Source: Halopenitus persicus
GTDB lineage: Archaea; Halobacteriota; Halobacteria; Halobacteriales; Haloferacaceae
Length of the DNA stretch: 64,000 nucleotides
Reading direction: 5' to 3'
Assembly: GCF_900107205.1 (NCBI RefSeq)
Contig: NZ_FNPC01000011.1
Span: 1-64,000 of the forward strand
The first letter of the stretch is position 1. Each line of letters starts with the position of its first letter. Position numbers and translations under genes: made by a program. Of this stretch, positions 17,441 to 26,224 are shown piece after piece. Below the pieces are notes generated by a model. It did not search any database. It saw only the letters and a list, made by a program, of their open reading frames with translations, and was not told the DNA's origin.

Positions 17441-19285
17441 ATGGACATCGGTCTCGTCGGCGACGGGCCCGCGATCGCGGCGGTCGAGGCGGCGCTCGGC
17501 GACGTCGAAGTGAACGTGCTCCCGATGGACGCCGACCCGGACCTCCTCTCGGGGGTCGATTTCGCCGTCGTCGCGGCCACGACCGGCGATCCGGCTTTCA
17601 CGGTCGCCAGCGAGGCGCTCGACGCCTGGGCCGCGGTCGAGGTCGGCGGGATCGGCGGCCACCCGATCGAGGGGATCGACGCCGCGGTGACGGTCCTGGA
17701 TACGGCGTGTTACGACTGCCTCCGGGCGCGCGTCGCCGCGGGCGATCCCGAGACGGCGGAGCGGCCAACCGGCGTCCGGTCGGCGGTTCGGTACGCCGGC
17801 GCGGTGGCCGGGCGACGCACGATCGCCTTCCTGTCCCAGGGATCAGGGGGGCCCGGCGACGTCGTCGTCGAGGTTCCCGGTCCGGAACGAACCCTGCTTC
17901 CCGTCCCGAACTGTGAGTGTGACGAGGAGACGGCCACCGCCGACACCCGCTCGGCCGCGGTCCCGCGGACGCACCGCGAGTCGTCGCTCGGCGAGACGCT
18001 CGACCGTGCGGAGCGCGCCGTCGACGACCGGATCGGCCCGATCGCGGAGGTCGGCGAACGCGAGTCGTTCCCCGTGCCGTACTACATCGCGGGGACGGCC
18101 GACACCCAAGGCTTCAGCGACGCGCGGGCGGCGGAGTTCGCGGCCGGCGTCGACGTCGACTGGGACGCCGCCTTTATGAAGGCGCTCGGCGAGGGGCTCG
18201 AACGATACGCGGCCGGCGTATACCGGTCAGGGGACCACGAACTGGCGCCCGCGAACGGGGTCGAGGATCCGGTTCGGCCCGACGACTTCGTCACGCCGGA
18301 CCCGGTCGCCCTCGACCCGACGGACCCGATCCCGTGGGTCCCCGGCACCCGCCTGGACGCCGAGGAGCGCGTACACCTCCCCGCGGAGTTCGTCCGCTTC
18401 CCGCCGCCGACGGACCGATTCCGTCCCGCCATCACCACCGGGCTCGGCCTCGGATCCTCCGGGGTGGACGCGCTGCTGTCGGGGCTCTACGAGACGATCG
18501 AGCGCGACGCGACGATGATCGCGTGGTACTCGACGTTCGATCCCCTCGAGCTGTCCCTGGATGGAATCGCGGACCGGGTCGACGGTGGTCACGCTGTACG
18601 AAGTACGGGGACGGAATCAGCCGACGACGCGGCCGGAGTTGAAGGATCGGCCGACGACGCGGCCGGAGTCGAGGGACCGACCGACGACGCGACGGCGCTG
18701 GTCGATCTCCGCAAGCGGGCCCGCGCGGAGGGACTCACGGTCCGAACCCTGCTCGTGACGACGGACGTCGACGTCCCGGTCGTCGCCGCCGGCGTCCACC
18801 GCGATGACGACTGGCCCCGGTTCGCCGCCGGGTCGGCCGCCGACCTCGATCCCCTCGCGGCGGCCCGGTCGGCCGTCTCCGAGGCGCTCCAGAACTGGAT
18901 GGAACTCCGGACGATGGGTCCCGATGCGGCCGCCGAGCAGGGCGGAGCGATCGGCCATCACGCCTCGTTCCCGGACGAGACGCGGGCGTTCTTCGATCCG
19001 GACGTCTCCGTGAACCCGGAAACCGTCGGCGAACCGGACCTCGCCGGAACCGCCGAACTTGACGCCGTCCTGGACCGGATCGGGGAGGTCGGTCTGGCGG
19101 CGTACGCGACGCGGCTGACGACCCGCGACCTCGAAGCGCTCGGGTTCGAGGCGGCACGCGTCCTCGTCCCGGCGGCGCAACCACTGTTCACCGGCGAGCC
19201 GTTCTTCGGCGACCGGGCCCGGTCGGTCCCGGAGACGATGGGGTTCGAGCCGGACCTCGACCGGACGTACCACCCGTTTCCGTAA
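17441..19285 (+). CDS. YcaO-domain protein fused to a ThiF/cyclodehydratase-like N-terminus
   Basis: A 614-residue fusion. Residues 1-165 form a Rossmann-like domain starting MDIGLVGDGPAIAAVEA, with C90/C93 (CYDC) and C158/C160 (CEC), which could be the structural zinc site of TOMM C-type domains. Residues 200-614 are a YcaO domain with ATP-binding glutamate motifs EGLERY and YETIERDA, and a C-terminal HPFP tail resembling the proline-rich end of azoline-forming YcaOs. YcaO enzymes phosphorylate amide backbones to form azolines or thioamides. No TfuA, dehydrogenase or precursor peptide is visible nearby. A 30-bp in-frame repeat lies at 18617-18690. Confidence 0.8.
   Translation: MDIGLVGDGPAIAAVEAALGDVEVNVLPMDADPDLLSGVDFAVVAATTGDPAFTVASEALDAWAAVEVGGIGGHPIEGIDAAVTVLDTACYDCLRARVAAGDPETAERPTGVRSAVRYAGAVAGRRTIAFLSQGSGGPGDVVVEVPGPERTLLPVPNCECDEETATADTRSAAVPRTHRESSLGETLDRAERAVDDRIGPIAEVGERESFPVPYYIAGTADTQGFSDARAAEFAAGVDVDWDAAFMKALGEGLERYAAGVYRSGDHELAPANGVEDPVRPDDFVTPDPVALDPTDPIPWVPGTRLDAEERVHLPAEFVRFPPPTDRFRPAITTGLGLGSSGVDALLSGLYETIERDATMIAWYSTFDPLELSLDGIADRVDGGHAVRSTGTESADDAAGVEGSADDAAGVEGPTDDATALVDLRKRARAEGLTVRTLLVTTDVDVPVVAAGVHRDDDWPRFAAGSAADLDPLAAARSAVSEALQNWMELRTMGPDAAAEQGGAIGHHASFPDETRAFFDPDVSVNPETVGEPDLAGTAELDAVLDRIGEVGLAAYATRLTTRDLEALGFEAARVLVPAAQPLFTGEPFFGDRARSVPETMGFEPDLDRTYHPFP
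18617..18690 (+). repeat. In-frame 30-bp repeat inside the YcaO domain
   Basis: Units at 18617-18646 and 18647-18676, with a partial third copy. It encodes repeated SADDAAGVEG-like residues (about 393-420) and forms an acidic linker inserted between two conserved YcaO segments. Confidence 0.8.
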
Positions 19286-19298
19286 CCGGTCGTCGGTC

Positions 19299-19376
19299 AT
19301 ACGTCCCGAGTCCGGATGCTGGTCGTGCGTCCCGAGTCCGGATGCTGGTCGTGCGTCCCGAGTCCGGGCGTCGGTC
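19299..19376. repeat. 26-bp tandem repeat, three copies
   Basis: Units at 19299-19324, 19325-19350 and 19351-19376 share cgtcccgagtccgg. The array lies between the convergent YcaO and MscS genes, immediately after the YcaO stop codon. Confidence 0.9.
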
Positions 19377-19390
19377 GACGCGAACGGAAG

Positions 19391-20377
19391 TCAACCGGAG
19401 TCGGCCGTTCCTTCGGCATCGGCGACCGCATCGGGAGCGACGGGTCCGTCGGCGTCGAGGCTCGCATCGTCGTCGATCGGCGCGCCGACGCGGGCCACGC
19501 CGCTGGTCTCGTCGAAGACGAGGTGGCGGTGCGGGTAGGCGACCTCGACGTCGGCGTCGGCGATCAGCTCCCAGATGCGGGAGTTCACCTGCGACTGGAG
19601 CTTGTGGATCTTGTACGGCTTCTTCGCCCAGTAGCGGAGCTGCAGGAGGATCCCGTCGTCGCCGTACTCGGCGAGCCGGCAGTCCGGGCTGGCGACGTAC
19701 CGTGCCGTTCCGATCCGGATGTCCGGTCCGCCGTCGATGACGCCCTCGCAGTCGCGGGCGGCCCGCTCCATCAGCCGGCGTGCCTCGTCGACGTCACACT
19801 CGTAGGTGACGAGCAGCTCGAGCGTGAGCCGCGTCCGTTCGTCCTCCGCCGAGTAGTTCGTGATGTCCCGCTCCCGGGTGTTCGAGTTCGGGATCACGAG
19901 GAAGGTGTTGTCGAGGGTGATCACCTTCGTGTAGCGGATGGTGATGTCCTCGACGAACCCGCGGCGACCGTCGTCGAGCTCGATCATGTCGCCGATCTCG
20001 AAGGGCTGGTCCGCGAGCACGAACAGGCCGTTGATGACGTTCCCGATGAGCGGCGCGAGGACGACGCCCACGACCGCCGAGAAGACGGTGACCGACAACA
20101 CGAGGTCGGGCAGGCCGAGGCCGGCGACCCAGCCCGCGAGGAACAGCGCCGTGATCACGGTCGTGACCCGGACTCCCCGAAGGACCGTCTGAGCGACGCT
20201 CTGTCGATGAAACCGGCGAGCGACCGGACGGCCGAGGAGCCGGACCAGCAGCTTGGAGAGCCAGACCCCGCCGGCGAGCACCGCCACGGCGAGGAGGAAC
20301 TCGACGCCGGGGACCCGCGCCCACTCGGGCACCGTCTCGGTCACCGGCGAGGCGAGCACGATCGCCGTGGTGTCCAT
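19391..20377 (-). CDS. mscS: MscS-family mechanosensitive channel
   Basis: A 328-residue small-conductance channel that releases solutes under hypo-osmotic shock. Three membrane helices lie in the first 135 residues. The pore-lining helix region reads VVLAPLIGNVINGLFVLADQ, followed by the beta domain motif PFEIGDMIELDDGRRGFVEDI and the C-terminal alpha/beta domain. An acidic tail of about 35 residues follows. The start at 20377 begins MDTTAIVLASP; further upstream the frame is shadow sequence. It diverges from the PAC2 gene with about 108 bases between them. Confidence 0.88.
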   Translation of the reverse strand: MDTTAIVLASPVTETVPEWARVPGVEFLLAVAVLAGGVWLSKLLVRLLGRPVARRFHRQSVAQTVLRGVRVTTVITALFLAGWVAGLGLPDLVLSVTVFSAVVGVVLAPLIGNVINGLFVLADQPFEIGDMIELDDGRRGFVEDITIRYTKVITLDNTFLVIPNSNTRERDITNYSAEDERTRLTLELLVTYECDVDEARRLMERAARDCEGVIDGGPDIRIGTARYVASPDCRLAEYGDDGILLQLRYWAKKPYKIHKLQSQVNSRIWELIADADVEVAYPHRHLVFDETSGVARVGAPIDDDASLDADGPVAPDAVADAEGTADSG

Positions 20378-20485
20378 GGCTGATTGGGGATGCCCACCGG
20401 AAAAAACGTTTCCTCGCTGGCCTCGACTCCACCCGAACCGCACCCACCCGAACGGATAAGACGTCACCGGGAGAACGGATCGGTC

Positions 20486-21226
20486 ATGCCCGACTCCCGT
20501 CGACGCGATCCGAGCTTCGAGATCACCCACGAATCAGACCCGAGCGACGTGCTCGTGGCCGGATTCTCCAACTACGGCCTGGCGGGGTTGACGGCGGTCA
20601 ACTACCTGGTCGACGCGCTCGATCTCCACGAGACGGGCCACGTCACCGTCGAGGGGTTCCCCTCGATCACGCCGTTCGAGAACGGCCGGCCGCGCCATCC
20701 CACGCGGCTGTTTTCCCGCGAGGACCTCGATATCACCGTGTTGGTCGGCGAGCTGCTCGTCCCCGTTCCGCTCGGCGAGTCCTTCGCGCGATCGATCCTC
20801 GAGTGGACCGGCGCGAACGACGTCTCGGAGGTCGTCGTCCTCTCGGGGGTGCCGGTGCCGCACGGACCGGAGGGTCACCGGACGTACTACGTCGCGACCG
20901 ACGACTACCGCGAACACCGGCTCGAGGACGCCGGGATCGAGGGGATGGCGTCGGGCTTTCTCGACGGGACGAACGCGGCGCTGCTCGAGCGCGGGATCGA
21001 CTCCTCCCTGGAGGTCTGCGTGTACGTGACGCCGGTCCACGCACAGGTCCCTGACGTCGAGGCGGCGATCCGACTCGTCGAAACGGTCTCGACCGTCTAC
21101 GACGTCGAGATCGATTCGGGTCCGCTGGAGGCGTTCGCCGCGGAGATACAGCAGTACTACGCCGACCTGGCCGAACGGATGGAGGAGGAACAAGCCGACC
21201 TCCCGGACGACCGGATGTACATGTAG
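20486..21226 (+). CDS. PAC2-family protein (proteasome assembly chaperone-like)
   Basis: A 246-residue protein of the PAC2 family that is widespread in archaea. The typical N-terminal strand and glycine segment is LVAGFSNYGLAGLTAVNYLV, with TVEGFPSITPFENGRPRHP after it. The C-terminal helix EIQQYYADLAERMEEEQ resembles the archaeal PbaB-type tail region. Some archaeal homologs bind 20S proteasome subunits, but a chaperone role here is by family only. An upstream in-frame ATG at 20384 is rejected because it overlaps the MscS promoter region. Confidence 0.8.
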   Translation: MPDSRRRDPSFEITHESDPSDVLVAGFSNYGLAGLTAVNYLVDALDLHETGHVTVEGFPSITPFENGRPRHPTRLFSREDLDITVLVGELLVPVPLGESFARSILEWTGANDVSEVVVLSGVPVPHGPEGHRTYYVATDDYREHRLEDAGIEGMASGFLDGTNAALLERGIDSSLEVCVYVTPVHAQVPDVEAAIRLVETVSTVYDVEIDSGPLEAFAAEIQQYYADLAERMEEEQADLPDDRMYM

Positions 21227-21265
21227 CGCGGTCCGCGGGCGATCCGGCGGCGATCCACCGCAGCC

Positions 21266-21314
21266 GGTCACGTACCACGCCGCCGCATCGATCACGTACC
21301 ACGCCGCCGCACCC
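21266..21314. repeat. 24/25-bp tandem repeat, two and a half copies
   Basis: Copies at 21266-21289 and 21290-21314 share tcacgtaccacgccgccgca, followed by a partial third (ggtcacggaccgccg). It lies between the convergent PAC2 gene and the DMT permease. Confidence 0.8.
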
Positions 21315-21330
21315 GGTCACGGACCGCCGT

Positions 21331-22269
21331 TCACGCTCGTGCCGGGAGCCGCGCGTGAACCAGTCGGCGGATCGCGTCGCGCTCGAGGACGAGGAACCCG
21401 ACGAGGACGGCGGTGAATCCGAGCAGTGCATCGCCGTCAACGAGGTGGCCGAGAACCAGCCAGCTGGCCGCCGCAGCCGTAATCGGCTCCGCGTAGCCGA
21501 TCAGGTGGAGCTGGGTCGGGCCCACGGCGTCAAGCAGGGCGAAGTAGATGAGGAACGCGACCACGCCCGACAGCAGCGCGAGGTACGCGAGCGTCACGAT
21601 GGCGGTCGGCGTGAGGACGACGTCGGCGACCGATTCGCCGGTGACCGCGGCGCCCGCACCGAGGATCCCCGCGCCGATCACCATCGCCCAACCCTGGAGG
21701 GCGACGATCGAGAACTCCGTCCGGAGCGGGCGAAGGAGCACGGCGCCGAGCGCGAAGGCCGCCGCGCTCGCGAGCACCAGTCCGACGCCGATCAGCTCGG
21801 CGGAGACGAGCCCCTCGGTCGAGGGGCTCGCGATCATCGCGACGCCGAGGATCCCGATCAGGAAGCCCCCGACCTCGACCGGTCCGACGCGCTCGTTCGG
21901 CAACAGGACGGCCGCGAAGGCCGCGGTCAACACCGGCGAGAGGCTGACGATCACGGCCGCGACCGCGCCCTAAACGTAGAGCTCCCCGACGTACAGGAAC
22001 GCGTGGTAGACCGCGATGACGAGGACGCCGGTGACGGCGATGCTCGACCACTCCGTCCGCGTGCGTGGGATCCAGCGGGTCCCGACCGCCACGGCGTATC
22101 CCAACACGATCGCGCCGGCGATCGCGTAGCGCGCCCCCGCGAACAGCAGCGGGGGGAAATACTCCAGCCCGATCTCGATCGCGACGAACGACCCGCCCCA
22201 CAGCACCGCGAGGAGGGAGAACGCCGCGACGACCGAGATCGGAGACGACAGCAACGAATCACCGTTCAT
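21331..22269 (-). pseudogene. EamA/DMT-family permease with an internal amber codon
   Basis: A ten-helix drug/metabolite transporter (about 312 codons) interrupted by TAG at 21970-21972, in frame. Before the stop the frame reads FVAIEIGLEYFPPLLFAGAR and then VYHAFLYVGELYV. After it the frame resumes at once with GAVAAVIVSLSPVLTAAFAAVLL, giving two EamA repeats in total. A single C-to-T change of a CAG codon explains the break. An intact protein would export or import a small metabolite. The C-terminal half could restart at the ATG at 21954. It diverges from an Lrp-type regulator, a common pairing for such exporters. A sequencing error is possible. Confidence 0.85.
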
Positions 22270-22488
22270 TGGTTATCAGATCGGAGTACTCCTATATTCT
22301 TAAACTCGTCTATAACATATTCCGATATGGGCGATGATAGATCAAACAATTGAACCACGATCGATGTGGATCCGATTTCGGTCGTCCCGGTTGGAGAAGG
22401 ATCCAAGAATTGCGATGTGTCCAGGAACCGAGACGGAGGCGGGAACCGCGATCGGAATACCAATGGATCCCGAACCGAAACGCCGCCC

Positions 22489-22971
22489 ATGGACGACCGC
22501 GACGTACGGCTGTTGAAGGCCATCGCCGACCTCGGAACCGGCAGTCCGGAACGGCTTCACGAGGAGACGGACATTCCGGTCTCGACCATCCACTACCGGC
22601 TGAACAACCTCCGGGACGCGGGGGTCATCCGGAACGACCTCTACGACTTCGACCACGAGGAGCTCGGCCTCGGTGTGACGGTGATCGTCGAGATCCTCGC
22701 CGACTACGACGGCCCCTACGAGGAGTTCGCCGACGAGCTGTTGACCGTCGAGGGCGTCACGCAGGCGTACTTCACGATGGGCGAGACCGACTTCATCGTC
22801 CTCGCACGGCTCTCCTCGTCGGACGCGGTCGAACGGCTGATCGGCGACTTCGAGGCGCTCCCGGAGGTCGAGCGGACGAACTCCACGTTCGTCATCTCGA
22901 CGCTGCGCGACGAGCCGCGCGGCCCGGCGACCTACGACCTGGAGTCGCTGAACGAGGAACTGACAGACTGA
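22489..22971 (+). CDS. Lrp/AsnC-family transcriptional regulator
   Basis: A 160-residue regulator with an N-terminal winged helix (about 1-60, RLHEETDIPVSTIHYRLNNL is the recognition region) and a C-terminal RAM ligand-binding domain (VEGVTQAYFTMGETDFIVLA). The start at 22489 (MDDRDVRLLKAIADLG) is the conserved family start; the longer upstream frame is not coding-like. It diverges from the DMT permease across about 220 AT-rich bases and probably controls that gene and its own. The amber mutation in the permease may have left it without its main target. Confidence 0.85.
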   Translation: MDDRDVRLLKAIADLGTGSPERLHEETDIPVSTIHYRLNNLRDAGVIRNDLYDFDHEELGLGVTVIVEILADYDGPYEEFADELLTVEGVTQAYFTMGETDFIVLARLSSSDAVERLIGDFEALPEVERTNSTFVISTLRDEPRGPATYDLESLNEELTD

Positions 22972-23002
22972 AGGAGGGTCACCCGCACACCACCGCCGCG
23001 CG

Positions 23003-24871
23003 CTACGTTCGCTTCCCGATCTCCTCGCGGAGGACCTCGGAGACCACTTCGCCGTCGGCCTTCCCGCGCAGCGCGCCCATCGCCTCGCCCATCAGCCCGG
23101 AGAAGGCGCCCATTCCCTCGGCCTCGACCTGGTCGGCGTTGCGCTCGACGACCTCGACGACGGCCTCGCGGACGGTCTCGCGGTCGACGCCCGCCAAGCC
23201 CGCCGCCTCGACGGCCTCCTCGGCCGATAGCGTCGGATCCGCGGCGATCTCGGCGAGGACCCCCCCGACGCCCTCCTTGGCGAGGTCGCCGGACTCGACG
23301 AGCTCGAGCACGCCGAGGAACTGCTCGTCGTCCACGCGCTCGATCGCGACGCCGTCCCGGCGCAGCTCGGTGGTCGTCGACGCCAGCGTCGAGGCGGCAA
23401 GCGTCGGGTCGACGCCGCGGTCGACGGCGGTCTCGAACAGCGGGAACCGCTGCCCGAAGGCGATCTGCTCGGCGAGGCCGGGATCGAGGCCGAACGCGTC
23501 GACGTACCGGTCGGCCTTCTCGTCGAGCAGCTCCGGCGTCTCCACCTCGCTCGGGTCCGGCTCGACCGGCGGGACGTCGGTCTCGGGATACATCCGGGCG
23601 GCGCCGGGCAGCGGGCGGAGGTACCGGGTGGTTCCGTCCTCGTTCGCGTCCCGGGTCTCCTCGGGGACGCCCTCGATCGCGGCCGCGGCGCGCTCGGCGG
23701 CCGCCTCGATCGCCAGATCGGCGGTCTCGGGATCCGCGGCGACGATCGCGACCGCGTCATCGGACCCGGCGCCGACCGCCTCGCGGAGGGAGTCGACCTC
23801 GGCCTCGGTGACGCCGTAGGCCGGCAGCTCGTCGGTGTGGAAGATGCCGCCCGCGCCGTGCCGCTTGGCGTGGTCGGACAGCTCCGTGCCGAGCCGCCGG
23901 TCGGGCTGGATCTCCCTGCCGACGAGGCCGTCGAAGCCGTACAGCGGGACCGCGGTGACGGCGCCGCCGTCCTCGAGCGCGCCGCGGATGACCCCGGAGT
24001 CGGTGTCCGCGAACACGTCGGTCACCTCGCGGGGGTCGCCGACCGCGGCGTCACGGTCCGACAGCTCCTCGGCGATGTCGACGAGTTCGCTCTGGCGGCG
24101 GACCTCGCTGCGGACGATGTCCTCGATCCCCTGGAGGTCCTGCACGCCCTTGATCTCCACGCGGGCACCCTCGGCGATCGAGACGTTCACGTCCTGGCGG
24201 ATCGTGCCGAGGCCGCGCTTGACAGACCCGGTCGACCGGAGCAGGGTTCCGATCCGCTCGGCGGCCTCCCGCGCCTGGGCCGGACTGTGGATGTCCGGCC
24301 CGGTGCCGATCTCCACGAGCGGGATCCCAAGCCGGTCAAGCGAGTAGACCACCCCGTCGTCGGTCTCCTCGACGCGCTGGGCCGACTCCTCCTCGAGCAG
24401 CAGGTCCACGATCGAGACCGGCCCGTCGTCGGTCTCGATCTCGCCGTCCTGGCCGAGCAGCAGCGTGCGCTGGAACCCCGAGGTGTTCGAGCCGTCGATG
24501 ACGAGCTTGCGCATCACGTGTGCCTGGTCGACGACGGTCACGTCGAGCAGGTCGGCGATCTGGAGGGCCACCGAGAGGGCCTCCTCGTCGAGGCGGTGGG
24601 GCGGTTCGTCGTCCTCCTCGACGAGACAGGTGGTGTCGTACGCGAGATAGGTGAACTCGCGGTCGACGCGGCTCTCCTCGAGGGCGGCCTCGTCGAGCTC
24701 GCCGAGCTCGCTCTTCGTCGGGTGAAGGTACCGGGTGAACTCGCGGTCGGCCGCCTCGGGCTCCCGGAGCGTCGTGGGGGAGTCACAGAACAGCTTCGTC
24801 GCCGTGTCCAGCTGCTGGTGGATCTCCAGCCCGGCGACGAGGCCCAGCTCCTCGTAGTCGTACTCGGTCAT
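23003..24871 (-). CDS. gatE: Glutamyl-tRNA(Gln) amidotransferase subunit E
   Basis: The archaea-specific GatE of the GatDE complex, which converts Glu-tRNA(Gln) to Gln-tRNA(Gln). It has 622 residues. The GatB-like cradle begins YEELGLVAGLEIHQQLDTAT and contains RKLVIDGSNTSGFQRTLL and RQDVNVSIAEGARVEIKGVQ. The AspRS-like insertion (about 300-420) distinguishes GatE from GatB, and a YqeY-like tail domain ends the protein. GatD is not in the window. The start at 24871 is the family start; about 110 upstream in-frame codons are shadow sequence. Confidence 0.95.
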   Translation of the reverse strand: MTEYDYEELGLVAGLEIHQQLDTATKLFCDSPTTLREPEAADREFTRYLHPTKSELGELDEAALEESRVDREFTYLAYDTTCLVEEDDEPPHRLDEEALSVALQIADLLDVTVVDQAHVMRKLVIDGSNTSGFQRTLLLGQDGEIETDDGPVSIVDLLLEEESAQRVEETDDGVVYSLDRLGIPLVEIGTGPDIHSPAQAREAAERIGTLLRSTGSVKRGLGTIRQDVNVSIAEGARVEIKGVQDLQGIEDIVRSEVRRQSELVDIAEELSDRDAAVGDPREVTDVFADTDSGVIRGALEDGGAVTAVPLYGFDGLVGREIQPDRRLGTELSDHAKRHGAGGIFHTDELPAYGVTEAEVDSLREAVGAGSDDAVAIVAADPETADLAIEAAAERAAAAIEGVPEETRDANEDGTTRYLRPLPGAARMYPETDVPPVEPDPSEVETPELLDEKADRYVDAFGLDPGLAEQIAFGQRFPLFETAVDRGVDPTLAASTLASTTTELRRDGVAIERVDDEQFLGVLELVESGDLAKEGVGGVLAEIAADPTLSAEEAVEAAGLAGVDRETVREAVVEVVERNADQVEAEGMGAFSGLMGEAMGALRGKADGEVVSEVLREEIGKRT

Positions 24872-24997
24872 TGGGAGCGTCTCCGGCTCGCCGGAGTAAA
24901 AAGGGTGGCAGTTCGACGCGGCGGTCCTCGGGGCAGTGACTCTCGGCGCAGTGACCCTCGGCGCGGGAGACCGGCACCAGCCACGCCAGTGATGAAC

Positions 24998-25072
24998 CCA
25001 CGGTCCCGTCGGCGGGAAACCACCACGGTCCCGTTCGCGGAGGACCATCACGTTCACGTCCGCGGGGGACCA
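24998..25072. repeat. 25-bp tandem repeat, three copies
   Basis: Imperfect units at 24998-25022, 25023-25047 and 25048-25072, each like ccacggtcccgt followed by a purine-rich half ending acca. A separate decayed 15-base repeat (ctcggcgcagtga) precedes it at about 24925-24970. Both lie in the divergent gap between gatE and the zinc-ribbon gene. Confidence 0.75.
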
Positions 25073-25082
25073 ACGCGGAGCC

Positions 25083-25622
25083 ATGTACGCGGTCGTCGGC
25101 TGCAAGGAGTGCGCGACGCTGTGGCTGCTGGCGGACCCCGAGACGAGCGAGACCGCCACCTGTCCCCGCTGCGAGAAGCGCCACCGGACCGACCGACTCA
25201 AACGCTTCTTCGAGTCCGCGGATCGCGAGGCGGCGCGGGAGGCGCGGTCGGCGTTGCTCGCGAAGAAACACGGCGATTCCGAGGCGTTCGCCGAGGTCGC
25301 ACACGCGAGCGAGCTCGCGGAGCGTGCCGAGGAGGCGGGGATCGACGACCGCGAGTACCTCGAGGGCGTGGGGATCGATCCCGACGCGGTCGACGCCGTC
25401 GCGGACCGCCCGTCGCCGGGGGGCGGCGGAACCTCGGGCGGACGCTCCCGGATCGAGATCGTTCGCGAGGCGGTCGACGCGGCGGAGGAGCCGACCGAGG
25501 AGGGGATCGTCTCGTACGCGGCGGCCGACGGCGTCCCCGCCGAGGCGGCCCGCGATCTCCTCGAGAAGCTCCGGCGGCGCGGCGAGGTCTCCGAGTCCCG
25601 CGGTCGATATCGGCTGATCTGA
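25083..25622 (+). CDS. Zinc-ribbon plus winged-helix protein (DUF5817-like)
   Basis: A 179-residue protein. An N-terminal zinc ribbon has CKEC and CPRC (residues 7-10 and 27-30). A middle helical acidic region follows, then a Gly-rich linker, and a C-terminal winged-helix-like domain (about 120-179, IVREAVDAAEEPTEEGIVSYA). The layout fits the haloarchaeal DUF5817 group (recalled). A role in DNA or RNA binding is likely but unproven. Its start is 11 bases after a tandem repeat, so the promoter must lie inside or upstream of that repeat. Confidence 0.65.
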   Translation: MYAVVGCKECATLWLLADPETSETATCPRCEKRHRTDRLKRFFESADREAAREARSALLAKKHGDSEAFAEVAHASELAERAEEAGIDDREYLEGVGIDPDAVDAVADRPSPGGGGTSGGRSRIEIVREAVDAAEEPTEEGIVSYAAADGVPAEAARDLLEKLRRRGEVSESRGRYRLI

Positions 25623-25809
25623 GGCGAGCGACGGCCCTTTCGGACGGCCCGAGTCGGAACACGATCAGGACGGGACGGAGGACGACTCCCGGCGCCGGAT
25701 CGAACACATCACCCACCACCCACTGCTTACCACACACCGGATCGCCGAACCCGCCGATGACGGACGTCTGACTGGGGTTTAAAGGAATGGTGTGTGTATA
25801 TTTACCACG

Positions 25810-26160
25810 ATGAACGACCCGGTCCGTGCGCTCGTCGCGGTCGTCGTCGTCCTGGCGGCGGCGGGCGCGGCTGCGGCGGCGGTGCAGGTGCTCGCGCCGG
25901 GGATCGCGAGCGTCGCCGCCGTGCGGCTCGCGCTGGGCGCGTGTGGCATCGGCTTCGCGGCGGTCGCGGTCGCGTACGGGCGGGAGGGCTACTACGAGCA
26001 GATGGCCGGCCACCTGCTCGCGAGCGCCGGCTTCCTCGTCGTCGCCGTCGATGGGGAGGGACCGATCGCCTGGCTGGGCATCGCGCTGTTGGGGATCGGC
26101 GGCGGGCTGTTGTTACAGGACGCCATCCTGCGCGGCGGTCGCGGCGGAACCTCGGTGTGA
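25810..26160 (+). CDS. Small integral membrane protein, unknown
   Basis: A 116-residue hydrophobic protein with about four membrane helices: VRALVAVVVVLAAAGAAAAA, SVAAVRLALGACGIGFAAVA, HLLASAGFLVVAVDG and IAWLGIALLGIGGGLLL. No family is recognised. ATG 25810 is preferred to an earlier ATG at 25792, because the AT-rich gtgtgtatatttacc just before it looks like a promoter. It converges on the GTPase gene. Confidence 0.6.
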   Translation: MNDPVRALVAVVVVLAAAGAAAAAVQVLAPGIASVAAVRLALGACGIGFAAVAVAYGREGYYEQMAGHLLASAGFLVVAVDGEGPIAWLGIALLGIGGGLLLQDAILRGGRGGTSV

Positions 26161-26224
26161 GCGGGCGGAGCCTCGATGTCTCCGGTCGAAGTCGTGGTCA
26201 CCACCGCCGCTCGTTTCCCCGCGG

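Noticed and set aside
21970-21972. Amber codon as a pyrrolysine site
   Set aside because: No pyl genes are visible, haloarchaea generally lack them, and a glutamine codon is one base away.
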